DNA of 10,217 bases from assembly GCA_031555145.1 (NCBI GenBank), contig JAVBUR010000095.1, positions 1 through 10,217 on the forward strand, written 5' to 3'. The notes below the pieces were generated by a model. The model was not told the DNA's origin, searched no databases, and worked only from the letters and a program-made list of their open reading frames with translations. The position numbers and the translations under genes are program-made. Source of the stretch: JAJDIA01 sp031555145 (GTDB lineage Bacteria; Bacteroidota; Bacteroidia; Bacteroidales; Tannerellaceae). This document shows positions 1-7,684 of the stretch, one piece after another (position 1 is the first letter of the stretch; every line of letters starts with the position of its first letter).

Positions 1-84
1 CGCTTGAATTATCCGGAAAAAAGTATTTACTTTGCAGACCAAATCCGCTTTTTGGAGAAACTGATTATTAACACTAAAAAATAA
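1..84 (+). CDS. C-terminal end of the gene upstream of secG (partial)
   Basis: Reading frame 1 is open from the first base to a TAA at 82-84 and encodes 27 residues, including the stretch NYPEKSIYFADQIRFLEKLI, an amphipathic helix-like end rich in aromatic and charged residues. The beginning lies outside the window, so no start can be given. Only 7 bases separate its stop from the secG ATG, as expected for two genes in one transcript. From memory, secG in Bacteroidales often follows genes for an LptE-like protein and a small helical or TPR-like protein; this tail would fit the latter, but 27 residues are too few to name it. A second frame (frame 3) is also open here, so coding status rests on composition and the tight spacing. 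Confidence 0.6.
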   Translation, partial: RLNYPEKSIYFADQIRFLEKLIINTKK

Positions 85-91
85 GACTGAA

Positions 92-454
92 ATGTACGTA
101 TTTATTTCTATTCTGATCCTGATAGCTGCCATTCTGCTGATCCTGATCGTTATGATCCAGAATTCAAAAGGTGGCGGATTGGCTTCGGGATTCTCTTCTT
201 CCAACCAGATTATGGGTGTTCGCAAGACGACCGATTTCCTTGAAAAAGCTACCTGGGGTTTAGCCGGTACTGTGATTGTATTGAGTATCCTGATCACAAA
301 TTTTATTCCCCGTCACCAGGTTTCCAATCAGTCAGAGATCAAACAGCAGATTAATGACGCTGTAGTGATCGATCCGAGCACCGTAGCTCCGAACTTCGGA
401 ACAGCTCAGCCCGAACAACAGGCTCCCGCCACTCAGGAAGAACCTGCAGAATAA
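92..454 (+). CDS. secG: Preprotein translocase subunit SecG
   Basis: SecG is the small accessory subunit of the SecYEG channel in the inner membrane and helps SecA-driven export of unfolded proteins. The 120-residue product has the family layout: a first membrane helix (about residues 2-22), a short glycine-rich cytoplasmic loop with QNSKGGGLASGF (23-34) followed by the conserved MGVRKTTDFLEKATW segment (41-55), and a second helix (about 56-71). The tail (about 75-120) is hydrophilic and ends in a Gln/Glu/Pro/Ala-rich stretch, a C-terminal extension beyond the SecG core. The start at 92 gives a first helix directly at the N terminus and lies 7 bases after the preceding stop. There is no strong ribosome binding site, which is usual in Bacteroidota. 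An intrinsic terminator about 28 bases after the stop ends the transcript. Confidence 0.96.
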   Translation: MYVFISILILIAAILLILIVMIQNSKGGGLASGFSSSNQIMGVRKTTDFLEKATWGLAGTVIVLSILITNFIPRHQVSNQSEIKQQINDAVVIDPSTVAPNFGTAQPEQQAPATQEEPAE

Positions 455-481
455 GCACTGACAAGTTGTACGATAAAAAAG

Positions 482-509
482 AAAGGTATCTCAAAAGGAT
501 ACCTTTTTT
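482..509 (+). terminator. Intrinsic terminator after secG
   Basis: A perfect 9-bp stem (AAAGGTATC at 482-490 pairing with GATACCTTT at 498-506) closes a 7-base loop. The T run at 504-509 begins inside the right arm, as in a rho-independent terminator. It stands about 28 bases after the secG stop and directly before the next promoter, so it separates the secG transcript from the PHP-domain gene. Confidence 0.88.
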
Positions 510-540
510 CTTGCCCTTTTCTTATTTCCTGCTATCTTTG
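510..540 (+). promoter_or_regulatory. Bacteroidota-type sigma promoter for the PHP-domain gene
   Basis: TATCTTTG at 533-540 matches the Bacteroidota -7 consensus TAnnTTTG exactly, and CTTG at 510-513 fits the -33 element (TTTG/TTG) with 19 bases between them. Transcription would begin near 546-549, giving a leader of about 17-19 bases before the ATG at 565. The position right behind the secG terminator supports a real promoter, and it rules out the longer open frame that would start at 466 across the terminator. Confidence 0.75.
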
Positions 541-564
541 TTGGATAACATTAAGTCGTCCAAC

Positions 565-1638
565 ATGAAAAGAATTGTGTTTACCCTTTGCCTCGCTTGT
601 GTAATGACCAGCTTGCAGGCACAACTCCGTAACCAGGATGTGTATGAAGTGGCCGAGATTGATCAGTCACGTGTACGAACGGAAATAGCTATTCCGAATA
701 TACCCGGCTATCAAACTCTCAAATGTGATTTTCATATACACACCATCTTCTCGGATGGAAAGGTATGGCCGGACATCCGGGTACATGAAGCCTGGCAACA
801 TGGTTTGGATGCGTTGGCTATTACCGATCATATCGAATATCGCCCAAACAAGGATATCCTGAAAGGTGACTTGAATGAATCCTATAAGATTGCGAAGAAA
901 GCTGCCGACGGTATTGGTTTCATTGTGATCAAAGGGACCGAGATCACGCGTGGCAAACCCATCGGGCACCTGAATGCCCTTTTTGTGAACGATGTTATTC
1001 CCATGGATGTGGCTGATCCGCTGGATGCCATTAATGAGGCTAGGAAGCAAGGCGCTTTTATTATGTGGAACCATCCTGGCTGGCCGGATGATAAATCAAC
1101 CATATATCCGGTACATGAGCAACTGGTACAAGAAGGGAAGATCGACGGCGTGGAAGTTTATAACTCTACAGAGTATTATCCGGTTATCTTTGATTATGCC
1201 GCCGCCAACCAGTTGGCTTTTATGGCTAATTCGGATATACACAGCCTGATCGTTGGCGATTATGGCACAAACCTGCGTCCCATGACATTAGTTTTTGCCA
1301 CCGAAAAGAGTGAAAAAGGGCTTAGGGAAGCGATGTTCGCCAAACGGACAGTTGCCTTTTTTCATGGTGAACTGGCAGGGACTCAGGAACTGTTGGAACC
1401 GCTGGTGATGGCTTGCCTACAACCCCACCGTGCGACCGAAAAGATGGTGGAAATTACCAATGTGTCAGATATCGATTTCCAGTTGACAGGCGATAACGGA
1501 AGCCTGTATATCATCCCGGCGCATAAAACATTATTAATAGGGAACCCGGCAGCAAAAAACCTGACGGTAACCAATTGCCATGTGGGCATGGATAAAAAGC
1601 TGACAATATCGATGGATCGTTTCTTGCATCGCCAGTAA
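565..1638 (+). CDS. Exported PHP-domain metallophosphoesterase (Sb-PDE / CehA-McbA-like)
   Basis: The 357-residue product begins with a signal peptide (hydrophobic core 3-17, likely signal peptidase I cut in SLQA/Q near 19/20), so it should work in the periplasm. The PHP-type metal-binding residues are visible in order: DFHIHT at 55-60 (H57, H59) with D64, TDH at 87-89, E126 in GTEITRG, H135 in GHLNAL, NHPGWP at 169-174 and NSDIH at 222-226. PHP enzymes hydrolyse phosphoester bonds with a two- or three-metal centre; close relatives in Bacteroidota carry the label Sb-PDE family phosphodiesterase, after a Sphingobium enzyme, but the natural substrate here is unknown. Residues about 290-357 form a small beta-rich C-terminal part. 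The start at 565 was chosen over the in-frame ATG at 466 because the upstream stretch crosses the terminator and promoter and the signal peptide begins here. The DUF4491 gene follows after 26 bases and is probably cotranscribed. Confidence 0.88.
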   Translation: MKRIVFTLCLACVMTSLQAQLRNQDVYEVAEIDQSRVRTEIAIPNIPGYQTLKCDFHIHTIFSDGKVWPDIRVHEAWQHGLDALAITDHIEYRPNKDILKGDLNESYKIAKKAADGIGFIVIKGTEITRGKPIGHLNALFVNDVIPMDVADPLDAINEARKQGAFIMWNHPGWPDDKSTIYPVHEQLVQEGKIDGVEVYNSTEYYPVIFDYAAANQLAFMANSDIHSLIVGDYGTNLRPMTLVFATEKSEKGLREAMFAKRTVAFFHGELAGTQELLEPLVMACLQPHRATEKMVEITNVSDIDFQLTGDNGSLYIIPAHKTLLIGNPAAKNLTVTNCHVGMDKKLTISMDRFLHRQ

Positions 1639-1664
1639 ACAGTCAATTTGTAATACCAAACAAT

Positions 1665-1967
1665 ATGGATATGATAAACCTGGAAGGCCTGTTGATCGGG
1701 GTCATTACATTCCTGATCATCGGTCTGTTCCATCCGGTAGTGGTGAAGGCTGAGTATTATTGGGGAACCAAATGTTGGTGGATATTCCTGATCCTGGGGA
1801 TAGCCGGTACTGTGGCCTCTCTTTTTGTGGAAAGCGTATTCGTATCGGCGACCTGTGGCGTGTTTGCCTTTTCTTCCTTTTGGACCATCAAGGAAGTGTT
1901 CGAACAGGAAGAACGCGTACGCAAGGGTTGGTTCCCTAAAAATCCGAAGCGGACATACCGGGATTAA
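1665..1967 (+). CDS. DUF4491 family small membrane protein
   Basis: A 100-residue integral membrane protein that I recognise as the Bacteroidota family DUF4491; its function is not known. Three hydrophobic segments are visible (about residues 5-27, 36-56 and 58-75). The family-like blocks are EGLLIGVITFLIIGLFHPVV near the N terminus, KAEYYWGTKCWWIF in the middle, and a charged cytoplasmic-looking tail EQEERVRKGWFPKNPKR at the end. A start at the second Met (1671) is equally possible and would remove two residues. It lies 26 bases after the PHP-domain gene with no terminator between, so the two probably share the promoter at 510-540. Its stop codon (1965-1967) overlaps the stop codon of the converging regulator gene. 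Confidence 0.85.
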   Translation: MDMINLEGLLIGVITFLIIGLFHPVVVKAEYYWGTKCWWIFLILGIAGTVASLFVESVFVSATCGVFAFSSFWTIKEVFEQEERVRKGWFPKNPKRTYRD

Positions 1968-4900
1968 CCCTCATTACCCTTTTCTCCTTTCCGCAGGAAT
2001 TCTCCCGGCTTAAGGCCGAATTGCTTCTGGAAGCATTTGGCGAAATAAGACGGGTTGTTAAAACCTACCATGTAACTGATCTCGTTGATCCGGTATTTAT
2101 TTTCGGTCAATAAGGCCGCCGCTTTTTTCAGGCGTACCACCTGTATCAGTTCATTGGGTGTGACATTTGTCAGCGTCTTGATTTTAGCAAACAGGCCGGA
2201 GCGGCTGATGCATAGTTGGTCGGCCAGGAAGTCGACCGACAGATCCGGATTGGAGAAATTCTCTTCAATGATTCCGTTCATACGGGTCAGGAAGCCTTCG
2301 TCGGCTTTATTGGCTGCTATGCTTTTGAGGGGCACCAGGGGCATTTTAGAAAATTTCTGATACAACATTTCACGTAGATCCAGCAGGTTCTTGATGCACG
2401 AACGCAGGTATTGGAGCGAGAAAGGCTTTTCGATATAGATGTCGGCGCCACAATCCATGCCTTCAATCTTCGAATGAATGTCTGATTTGGCCGTCAATAG
2501 GATAAATGGGATATGGCTGATGGCCTGGTTCTCGCGGATGGATTTGCACAGTTCGATACCATCCATACCATCCATCATCCAGTCGCTGATGATAAGGTTT
2601 ACTTCATTGCGTTGTAATATTCCCAGGGCTTCTTGCCCGTCGGTAGCCGTCAGGACACCATATTCATCCACAAAGCTGTCGGAAAGGAACTGTAGCATGT
2701 CTTCGTTGTCGTCGACGATCAGCATAACAGGTTTGTCTGCGTCAACGTTTACAGGCTCAATATCCGGGGTGAGGATATCTTCCGGTAATCCGTTCTCCGG
2801 CTTGGATTCGTCGGCGATGCTGGCGGTGGCATCATAACCTGCCGGTTCAACCGGCAGGCAGACCACAAAGGAGGACCCTTTGCCTACTTCCGAATGTACA
2901 TCGATAGTGCCTCCATGCGCTTCTACAATACTGTGTACGATACTTAACCCAATACCGGTACCGGGCTTATTGTCGGATGTTTGATAAAAGGGGCGGAATA
3001 TTTTGGAGAGATCTTCTTTACTAATTCCGTCACCATTGTCAGTCACGGTGATATACAACAGGTTTTCGTCTGTAGCCAACCGGCATGACAGGAGGACCTC
3101 ATCCCGGGTGTATTTACTGGCGTTGGTTAGCAGGTTGCTGATCAGTTTGGTCAAGGCTTCCTTATCGACAATAGCCATCATGTCGGTTTGCGGACACTCT
3201 ACCGTGAAACTTGCGCCACGTTGTGTCACCCAGGGGCGGAAACGTACGCTCATGGCTTTGATCAGGTCGTGGATATTGGTTCGTTCGAGCTTCAGACGTA
3301 CCCCTTCCTGTTCCACTTTGCGGAAATCCAGCAACTGGTTGACCAACAAGAGCAGCCGTTGGCTGTTACGGTCGATCACATTCAGTTCTTCTTTTATGTT
3401 GTGGGGAATGCCGGCGGAAGCCATCAGTTTTTCCAATGGGGCGATAATGAGTGATACCGGCGTCCGTATTTCATGGGCGATAGTCGTAAAGAAGCGTATC
3501 TTGGCCTCATGCACCTCGTTCTCTTTTTGGCGGTTCAATTCGGCTATTTCCACATTGAGTTTCTTGTCGGTACGACGGATAAAAAGGCGTGCCAGTAGGA
3601 CGATACCCAAGCAGATCAGTAACAGGTAGAATACGTTGAATGCTGTACTCAGGTAGAATGGTGGATGGATCACAATCTGCAGCGAAGTACCTTCTTCATT
3701 CCAGATACCATCGTTGTTGGATGCCTTTACCCGGAACGTATAGGTGCCAGCCGGAAGGCTGGTGTATGTTGCCCTGTTTTGTGCGCCTACGTAGTTCCAA
3801 TCCTTATCGAATCCCTCCAGCTTATAGGCGTAGGCATTCTTTTCCGGTGTGGCATAACTTAAGGCGGCATATTGGAGGGTGAATACATTATCTCTATGGG
3901 TGAGGTTGATTCGTTGTGCTTGGTCGATTGGAGCTTGCAGGATACCGTCTTCAGATACGGTTACCTCTTTATTCAACACTTCCAGGTTGGTCAGCACAAC
4001 CGGCGGAATAAACCGGTTGTTCCGGATGGCATGTGGATAGAAGGCATTAAACCCTTTGACCGATCCGATGTAGATTTTGCCGTCGGAGGCTTTGATGCCG
4101 GAGCTGGGAATGAACAGGTCACTTTGCAACCCGTCGCTTTGGGTGAATACCCGGCATTCTTCTCCGGGGGTGTAATGGATTAATCCCTGTGAGGTGGTGA
4201 TCCATAACTGGTGTTGGTCTTCAATGATGCAATACACTGTCGGTTCTTCCGGTAACAAGTGAATGCTATTGAACGTGTCGGAGGCCGGCTCGTACTTGCA
4301 TAATCCCTTGGATGTACCGATCCACATATCTCTATGCGCGTCGATGTGGATACTGCTGACTGTATTGCTTGGCAGGCTTCCCTGCGCTTCCGAGTGCAGA
4401 TAATTGATCCAGGTGTCTTTCGTGGGGTTGTACCGGAAAATACCTTTTCCCAGTGTGGCAAACCAGATATCGCCCTGGCTATCCTGCTTGATGTTGATGG
4501 TGGTGTAGCCGAAGTCTTTCAGTCGGACAAAGTGATCTTTCTCGCGGTCATACAGGTTGACGCCCGACATGGTAGTGACCCACATCCGGCCTTCGCGGTC
4601 TTTGAAGATATCATAGATACTACTCTGGTCGAGGGAGTTTTTAGCGTTGGTCGAGTTGTATACACGAAATTTACCGGTCTGTGTATTCAGTACGTTCAGC
4701 CCACCCGAATAGGTGCCGATCCAAAGTTCGTCGCCATCAAAACACAAGGCGTGGACGTTATGGTAGGAGAGGCTGTTTTTCCCTTCCTGCGGAACATAGT
4801 TGGTAAAGCGGTCGGTGCCAGGCGAATAGCAACTAACCCCACCATCGTCGGCTGCAATCCAGATATTCCCTTTCTTGTCTTCGCAAAAACGGCTGATGAT

Positions 4901-5956
4901 ATTGCCGACTACCGAGTTGGCATATTGCGAGTGCTTGTAGCCTTCAAATTGTCCATTCTGCGGCGAGACATAATTAACGCCGCCGTAATACGTGCCGATC
5001 CACAGCCCGCCTTCGCGGTCGTTTACGATCGGGTAAATAAATTGGTTGGATAGAGAGTAGGGATTCGTCTCGTCTGGAGTGAACAGGTGGTGTTCTCCGG
5101 TGACAGCATTGAACAGACTGAGCCCGTCGTCCGAACCGACCAGCAGCACTGGATACATGTATTCATTTAGCGAGTGTATATGCATGACGCCCTCTTCCGA
5201 CTCGGGTGAAATATAGGTAGTGACTTCACCGGTGTACCGGTCGATTTTCTTCAATCCGGTATCCCAAGTCCCCGCCCAGAACGTATTCGATGAGTCTTCA
5301 AACAGGGTAAGGATATTCGAGATAGTGTCTTTACCTTTGGTGCGAAGCGGGAATGTCTCGAAGGTATTCGATGTCTTGTTCAGCTTAAATAAACTTTTGC
5401 TGGCTGCCCAGATTGAGTTGTCGCTGTCGATATATACATAGTAGATAAACTTTTGTCCGTCGGGCATGACGTAATGTGTCAGTTCATCCTGTTTCTTATT
5501 GTACCGGAATACTCCTTCGCCAAAGGAAGAAAACCAGAGGTTCATATCTTTGTCCTGAAGGATATTCGAGACAATGCCTAAGATCGGGCGGTTGTCCTGG
5601 GCGACAGAGACAAATAGCGAAAACTGATCCTGCCCCGGATGATATTGATACACTCCATTGTCGGTCGCAATCCAGATAAGGCCATCCGCATCCTCAAACA
5701 TGGCATAGACCGAACTGTTGCCCGGCCCGTCTTTCCGCCCGTAATTGTATGTCTGTTTGCCGTCGAAGCAGTCCACACCATTATCGGTGCCAAACCAGAT
5801 GTATCCCTTTCTATCCTGTATGATGCTACGGACGGAATTCGATGATAAACCGTCTTCAACCGAATAATGGCGGAAGCGGAACGAGTGGGTAAGTGGTTGT
5901 GCTACCGTCACACCTGCAAGGCATAAGAAAATGAATGGGATAATCAGTTTTTTCAT
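1964..5956 (-). CDS. Hybrid two-component system sensor kinase / AraC-type response regulator (HTCS)
   Basis: A 1330-residue one-chain sensor and transcription regulator of the Bacteroidota HTCS class. In order: signal peptide (1-20, TVA/Q); a periplasmic sensor of about 14 two-component propeller repeats (about 35-650, recurring units such as DRKGYIWFGTDNGV and DREGGLWIGTYYGGV), enough for two seven-bladed propellers; a Y_Y_Y domain (about 690-765); one membrane helix (about 772-795); HisKA with H828 in IAHEIRTP; HATPase with N945, DNGDGI at 973-978 and GTGIGLS at 999-1005; a Pro/Glu/Asp-rich linker (about 1036-1074); a receiver with D1082, D1083, phosphoacceptor D1125, T1155 and K1177; and an AraC-type double helix-turn-helix (about 1225-1325). 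All catalytic residues are present, so it should be active. Such proteins usually bind an oligosaccharide and switch on a nearby carbohydrate-use locus, but no SusC/SusD pair is in view. It lies just downstream of the redox operon, behind that operon's terminator. Confidence 0.96.
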   Translation of the reverse strand: MKKLIIPFIFLCLAGVTVAQPLTHSFRFRHYSVEDGLSSNSVRSIIQDRKGYIWFGTDNGVDCFDGKQTYNYGRKDGPGNSSVYAMFEDADGLIWIATDNGVYQYHPGQDQFSLFVSVAQDNRPILGIVSNILQDKDMNLWFSSFGEGVFRYNKKQDELTHYVMPDGQKFIYYVYIDSDNSIWAASKSLFKLNKTSNTFETFPLRTKGKDTISNILTLFEDSSNTFWAGTWDTGLKKIDRYTGEVTTYISPESEEGVMHIHSLNEYMYPVLLVGSDDGLSLFNAVTGEHHLFTPDETNPYSLSNQFIYPIVNDREGGLWIGTYYGGVNYVSPQNGQFEGYKHSQYANSVVGNIISRFCEDKKGNIWIAADDGGVSCYSPGTDRFTNYVPQEGKNSLSYHNVHALCFDGDELWIGTYSGGLNVLNTQTGKFRVYNSTNAKNSLDQSSIYDIFKDREGRMWVTTMSGVNLYDREKDHFVRLKDFGYTTINIKQDSQGDIWFATLGKGIFRYNPTKDTWINYLHSEAQGSLPSNTVSSIHIDAHRDMWIGTSKGLCKYEPASDTFNSIHLLPEEPTVYCIIEDQHQLWITTSQGLIHYTPGEECRVFTQSDGLQSDLFIPSSGIKASDGKIYIGSVKGFNAFYPHAIRNNRFIPPVVLTNLEVLNKEVTVSEDGILQAPIDQAQRINLTHRDNVFTLQYAALSYATPEKNAYAYKLEGFDKDWNYVGAQNRATYTSLPAGTYTFRVKASNNDGIWNEEGTSLQIVIHPPFYLSTAFNVFYLLLICLGIVLLARLFIRRTDKKLNVEIAELNRQKENEVHEAKIRFFTTIAHEIRTPVSLIIAPLEKLMASAGIPHNIKEELNVIDRNSQRLLLLVNQLLDFRKVEQEGVRLKLERTNIHDLIKAMSVRFRPWVTQRGASFTVECPQTDMMAIVDKEALTKLISNLLTNASKYTRDEVLLSCRLATDENLLYITVTDNGDGISKEDLSKIFRPFYQTSDNKPGTGIGLSIVHSIVEAHGGTIDVHSEVGKGSSFVVCLPVEPAGYDATASIADESKPENGLPEDILTPDIEPVNVDADKPVMLIVDDNEDMLQFLSDSFVDEYGVLTATDGQEALGILQRNEVNLIISDWMMDGMDGIELCKSIRENQAISHIPFILLTAKSDIHSKIEGMDCGADIYIEKPFSLQYLRSCIKNLLDLREMLYQKFSKMPLVPLKSIAANKADEGFLTRMNGIIEENFSNPDLSVDFLADQLCISRSGLFAKIKTLTNVTPNELIQVVRLKKAAALLTENKYRINEISYMVGFNNPSYFAKCFQKQFGLKPGEFLRKGEKGNEG

Positions 5957-6065
5957 CGTGGTATCTGTCTATGATCTCAACCACAAGAGTACGACAAATA
6001 ATACAAACCACATGGAAAAATAATCTATAAAAACAACAGAATAATGGAGTATGACCGTAAGAAAC
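5957..6065 (-). promoter_or_regulatory. Probable promoter region of the HTCS gene (box not resolved)
   Basis: The regulator must be transcribed from this 109-base stretch or by readthrough, because an intrinsic terminator stands directly upstream. The stretch is A+T-rich. On the minus strand there is a near match TATTATTTG (5995-6003), which differs from TAnnTTTG by one inserted base, and no convincing -33 element at the right distance. I therefore mark the region, not an exact promoter. Confidence 0.3.
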
Positions 6066-6095
6066 AAAAAGGGGCGCCGCAGACGACACCCCTTT
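6066..6095 (-). terminator. Intrinsic terminator of the oxidoreductase operon
   Basis: Read on the minus strand, AAAGGGGTGTC (6095-6085) pairs with GGCGCCCCTTT (6078-6068) in an 11-bp stem with two G-T wobbles and a 6-base loop, followed by a short T run ending at 6066. It begins 22 bases after the stop of the Gfo/Idh/MocA gene. It separates that gene from the regulator gene further on, so the regulator is not simply the last gene of the operon. Confidence 0.85.
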
Positions 6096-6117
6096 ATTAG
6101 TTAATGTACGATCCGGA

Positions 6118-7590
6118 TCACGGCATACCTACCAGGTTCCAGCCCTGACGATAGTTGTGCTTGATCAGTTCTTCGGCAAATTTCTTTGCACTGATCGGAT
6201 CTGTCCATGTTTTCTTGAAGTCGGGGTGACCGTCTTTGATCGTGAAACCGTCTTTGATACAGATCTTGATTTCTTCGCTGTCGGTGAGGTTGGTGAACTG
6301 CATGTTCGGGCCATCCCACAGCAATTCCTTATTCAGGTTCTGCAAGCGGACTGCCAATACACCCATCACCACCATTTCGTTGAACGGACCAGCTTCAGAG
6401 AAGTCTGATTTCGTTTTCACGCGACTGGAAGCATTTTCTTTACAAGCGCGGATGAAGTCTTGCTGATGTCCGTCTTTGCCTTCCACACGACGTTCAGTCT
6501 TCGGTGATTCAGGTACGCGACCGGAGAGTAACCACGGGCTTGCACCGTAGCATCCGCATACCAGGATATCTTTCGTTCCGTGGAATAATACGCAACCACC
6601 CTGTACGTTCATGTTCTTGCCAGCCGGCCAGTTGGCAGGCATATCGGGTTTCAAGCCACCGTCATACCAATGTACTTCTACTTCAGGCATGGCAACTTTC
6701 GGCATATTGTCGCGTGCGGGAAATACCAGTCTCACGTGCTGAGCCTGCGGAGCGCAGTCTCTCAACAGCAGTGTGGAAGAACCTTGTACTTTGGTTGGAT
6801 ACCCCAGTTTCAAGCCTTTGAATACCGGATGGAGGATGTGGCAAGCCATATCGCCCAATGCTCCTGTACCATATGCCCACCAGCCGCGCCAGTTCCAGGG
6901 ATGGTAAATGGCATTGTACGGACGCATTTCTGCCGGACCCGTGAACAGGTCCCAGTTTAATGTGGAAGGAATCTTGTCGGCTTTTTCCGGTGTCATCAAA
7001 CCTTGCGGCCAGATCGGACGGTCAGTGAATGCTTCTACCTTGGTGATTTCGCCGATTTCGCCGTTCCAAATCCATTCGCAGATCTGGTTTACGCCTTCGC
7101 CGGATGAACCCTGGTTACCCATCTGGGTAGCTACTTTTTGTTTTGCGGCCAGCTTGGTCAGCAAACGGGATTCGTACACTGAGTGGGTAAGCGGTTTTTC
7201 GCAATAGACGTGTTTGCCCAATGTCATGGCATCCGAAGCGATGAGGGCGTGTGTGTGGTCGGCTGTTGCTACCACAACGGCATCAATGGAACTGCCCATT
7301 TCGTCGAACATCTTGCGATAGTCCCAATACTTCTTGGCAGTTGCATACTTGTCGAATGTGGGCTTGGCATATTTCCAGTCCACATCGCACATGGCTACCA
7401 TGTTCTCTGTTTCCATGCCGCGTAATACGCTGGCACCACGTCCGCCGATACCTACACCGGCTATGTTAAGTTTGTCGGTAGGAGCTGTGTAACCGTGGCT
7501 CTTTCCCAGGATGGTGTTGGGGACAATTGTTAACGCTGCTGCAGCGGCTGCTCCCCGTTGAATAAACGATCTTCTTGAAATGTTCGTCAT
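6118..7590 (-). CDS. Tat-exported Gfo/Idh/MocA family oxidoreductase
   Basis: A 490-residue NAD(P)-dependent oxidoreductase. The N terminus has a twin-arginine signal (SRRSFIQ at 5-11, then an alanine-rich core to about 24), so the enzyme should cross the inner membrane folded with its cofactor bound. The Rossmann part shows the dinucleotide motif GVGIGGRG (45-52), an acidic residue at the end of the second strand (CDVD, 68-71), and the family signature CEKPLTHS (130-137) with the usual EKP. The substrate part carries GDMACHILHP (246-255), whose His residues correspond to the usual catalytic region. Relatives act on sugars and sugar derivatives, for example glucose-fructose oxidoreductase and the GH109 NAD-dependent glycosidases; some Bacteroidota members oxidise glycosides at C3. 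The exact substrate is not evident. It is the last gene of the set with the aldo/keto reductase and DUF6599 genes; the 94-base gap before it is longer than the other, so an internal promoter is possible. An intrinsic terminator follows. Confidence 0.92.
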   Translation of the reverse strand: MTNISRRSFIQRGAAAAAALTIVPNTILGKSHGYTAPTDKLNIAGVGIGGRGASVLRGMETENMVAMCDVDWKYAKPTFDKYATAKKYWDYRKMFDEMGSSIDAVVVATADHTHALIASDAMTLGKHVYCEKPLTHSVYESRLLTKLAAKQKVATQMGNQGSSGEGVNQICEWIWNGEIGEITKVEAFTDRPIWPQGLMTPEKADKIPSTLNWDLFTGPAEMRPYNAIYHPWNWRGWWAYGTGALGDMACHILHPVFKGLKLGYPTKVQGSSTLLLRDCAPQAQHVRLVFPARDNMPKVAMPEVEVHWYDGGLKPDMPANWPAGKNMNVQGGCVLFHGTKDILVCGCYGASPWLLSGRVPESPKTERRVEGKDGHQQDFIRACKENASSRVKTKSDFSEAGPFNEMVVMGVLAVRLQNLNKELLWDGPNMQFTNLTDSEEIKICIKDGFTIKDGHPDFKKTWTDPISAKKFAEELIKHNYRQGWNLVGMP

Positions 7591-7684
7591 AATACTGATT
7601 TTAAGTTACTATTGTTAAAGACAGTTGATGGTATCTATCTCCCTAAAATTAGATTTAAATATAGCTTTTTTTAACAAAAACGCT

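Noticed and set aside
4..34. Promoter-like pair (TTG at 4-6 and TTACTTTG at 27-34) ahead of secG.
   Set aside because: The -7 match has a wrong second base, and the stretch reads as the coding end of the upstream gene with a stop only 7 bases before secG.
466..564. 33-residue N-terminal extension of the PHP-domain protein from the ATG at 466.
   Set aside because: It runs through the secG terminator and the next promoter, and the signal peptide starts at 565.
4334..5053. Long open frame of 239 residues on the plus strand inside the HTCS gene.
   Set aside because: It is antisense to the propeller repeats of a clearly coding gene and shows no domain of its own; repeated codon patterns keep the opposite frame open.
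7664..7684. Weak A/T hairpin after the DUF6599 gene as a terminator.
   Set aside because: The stem is almost only A-T pairs with an interrupted base and no T tail after it on the minus strand.
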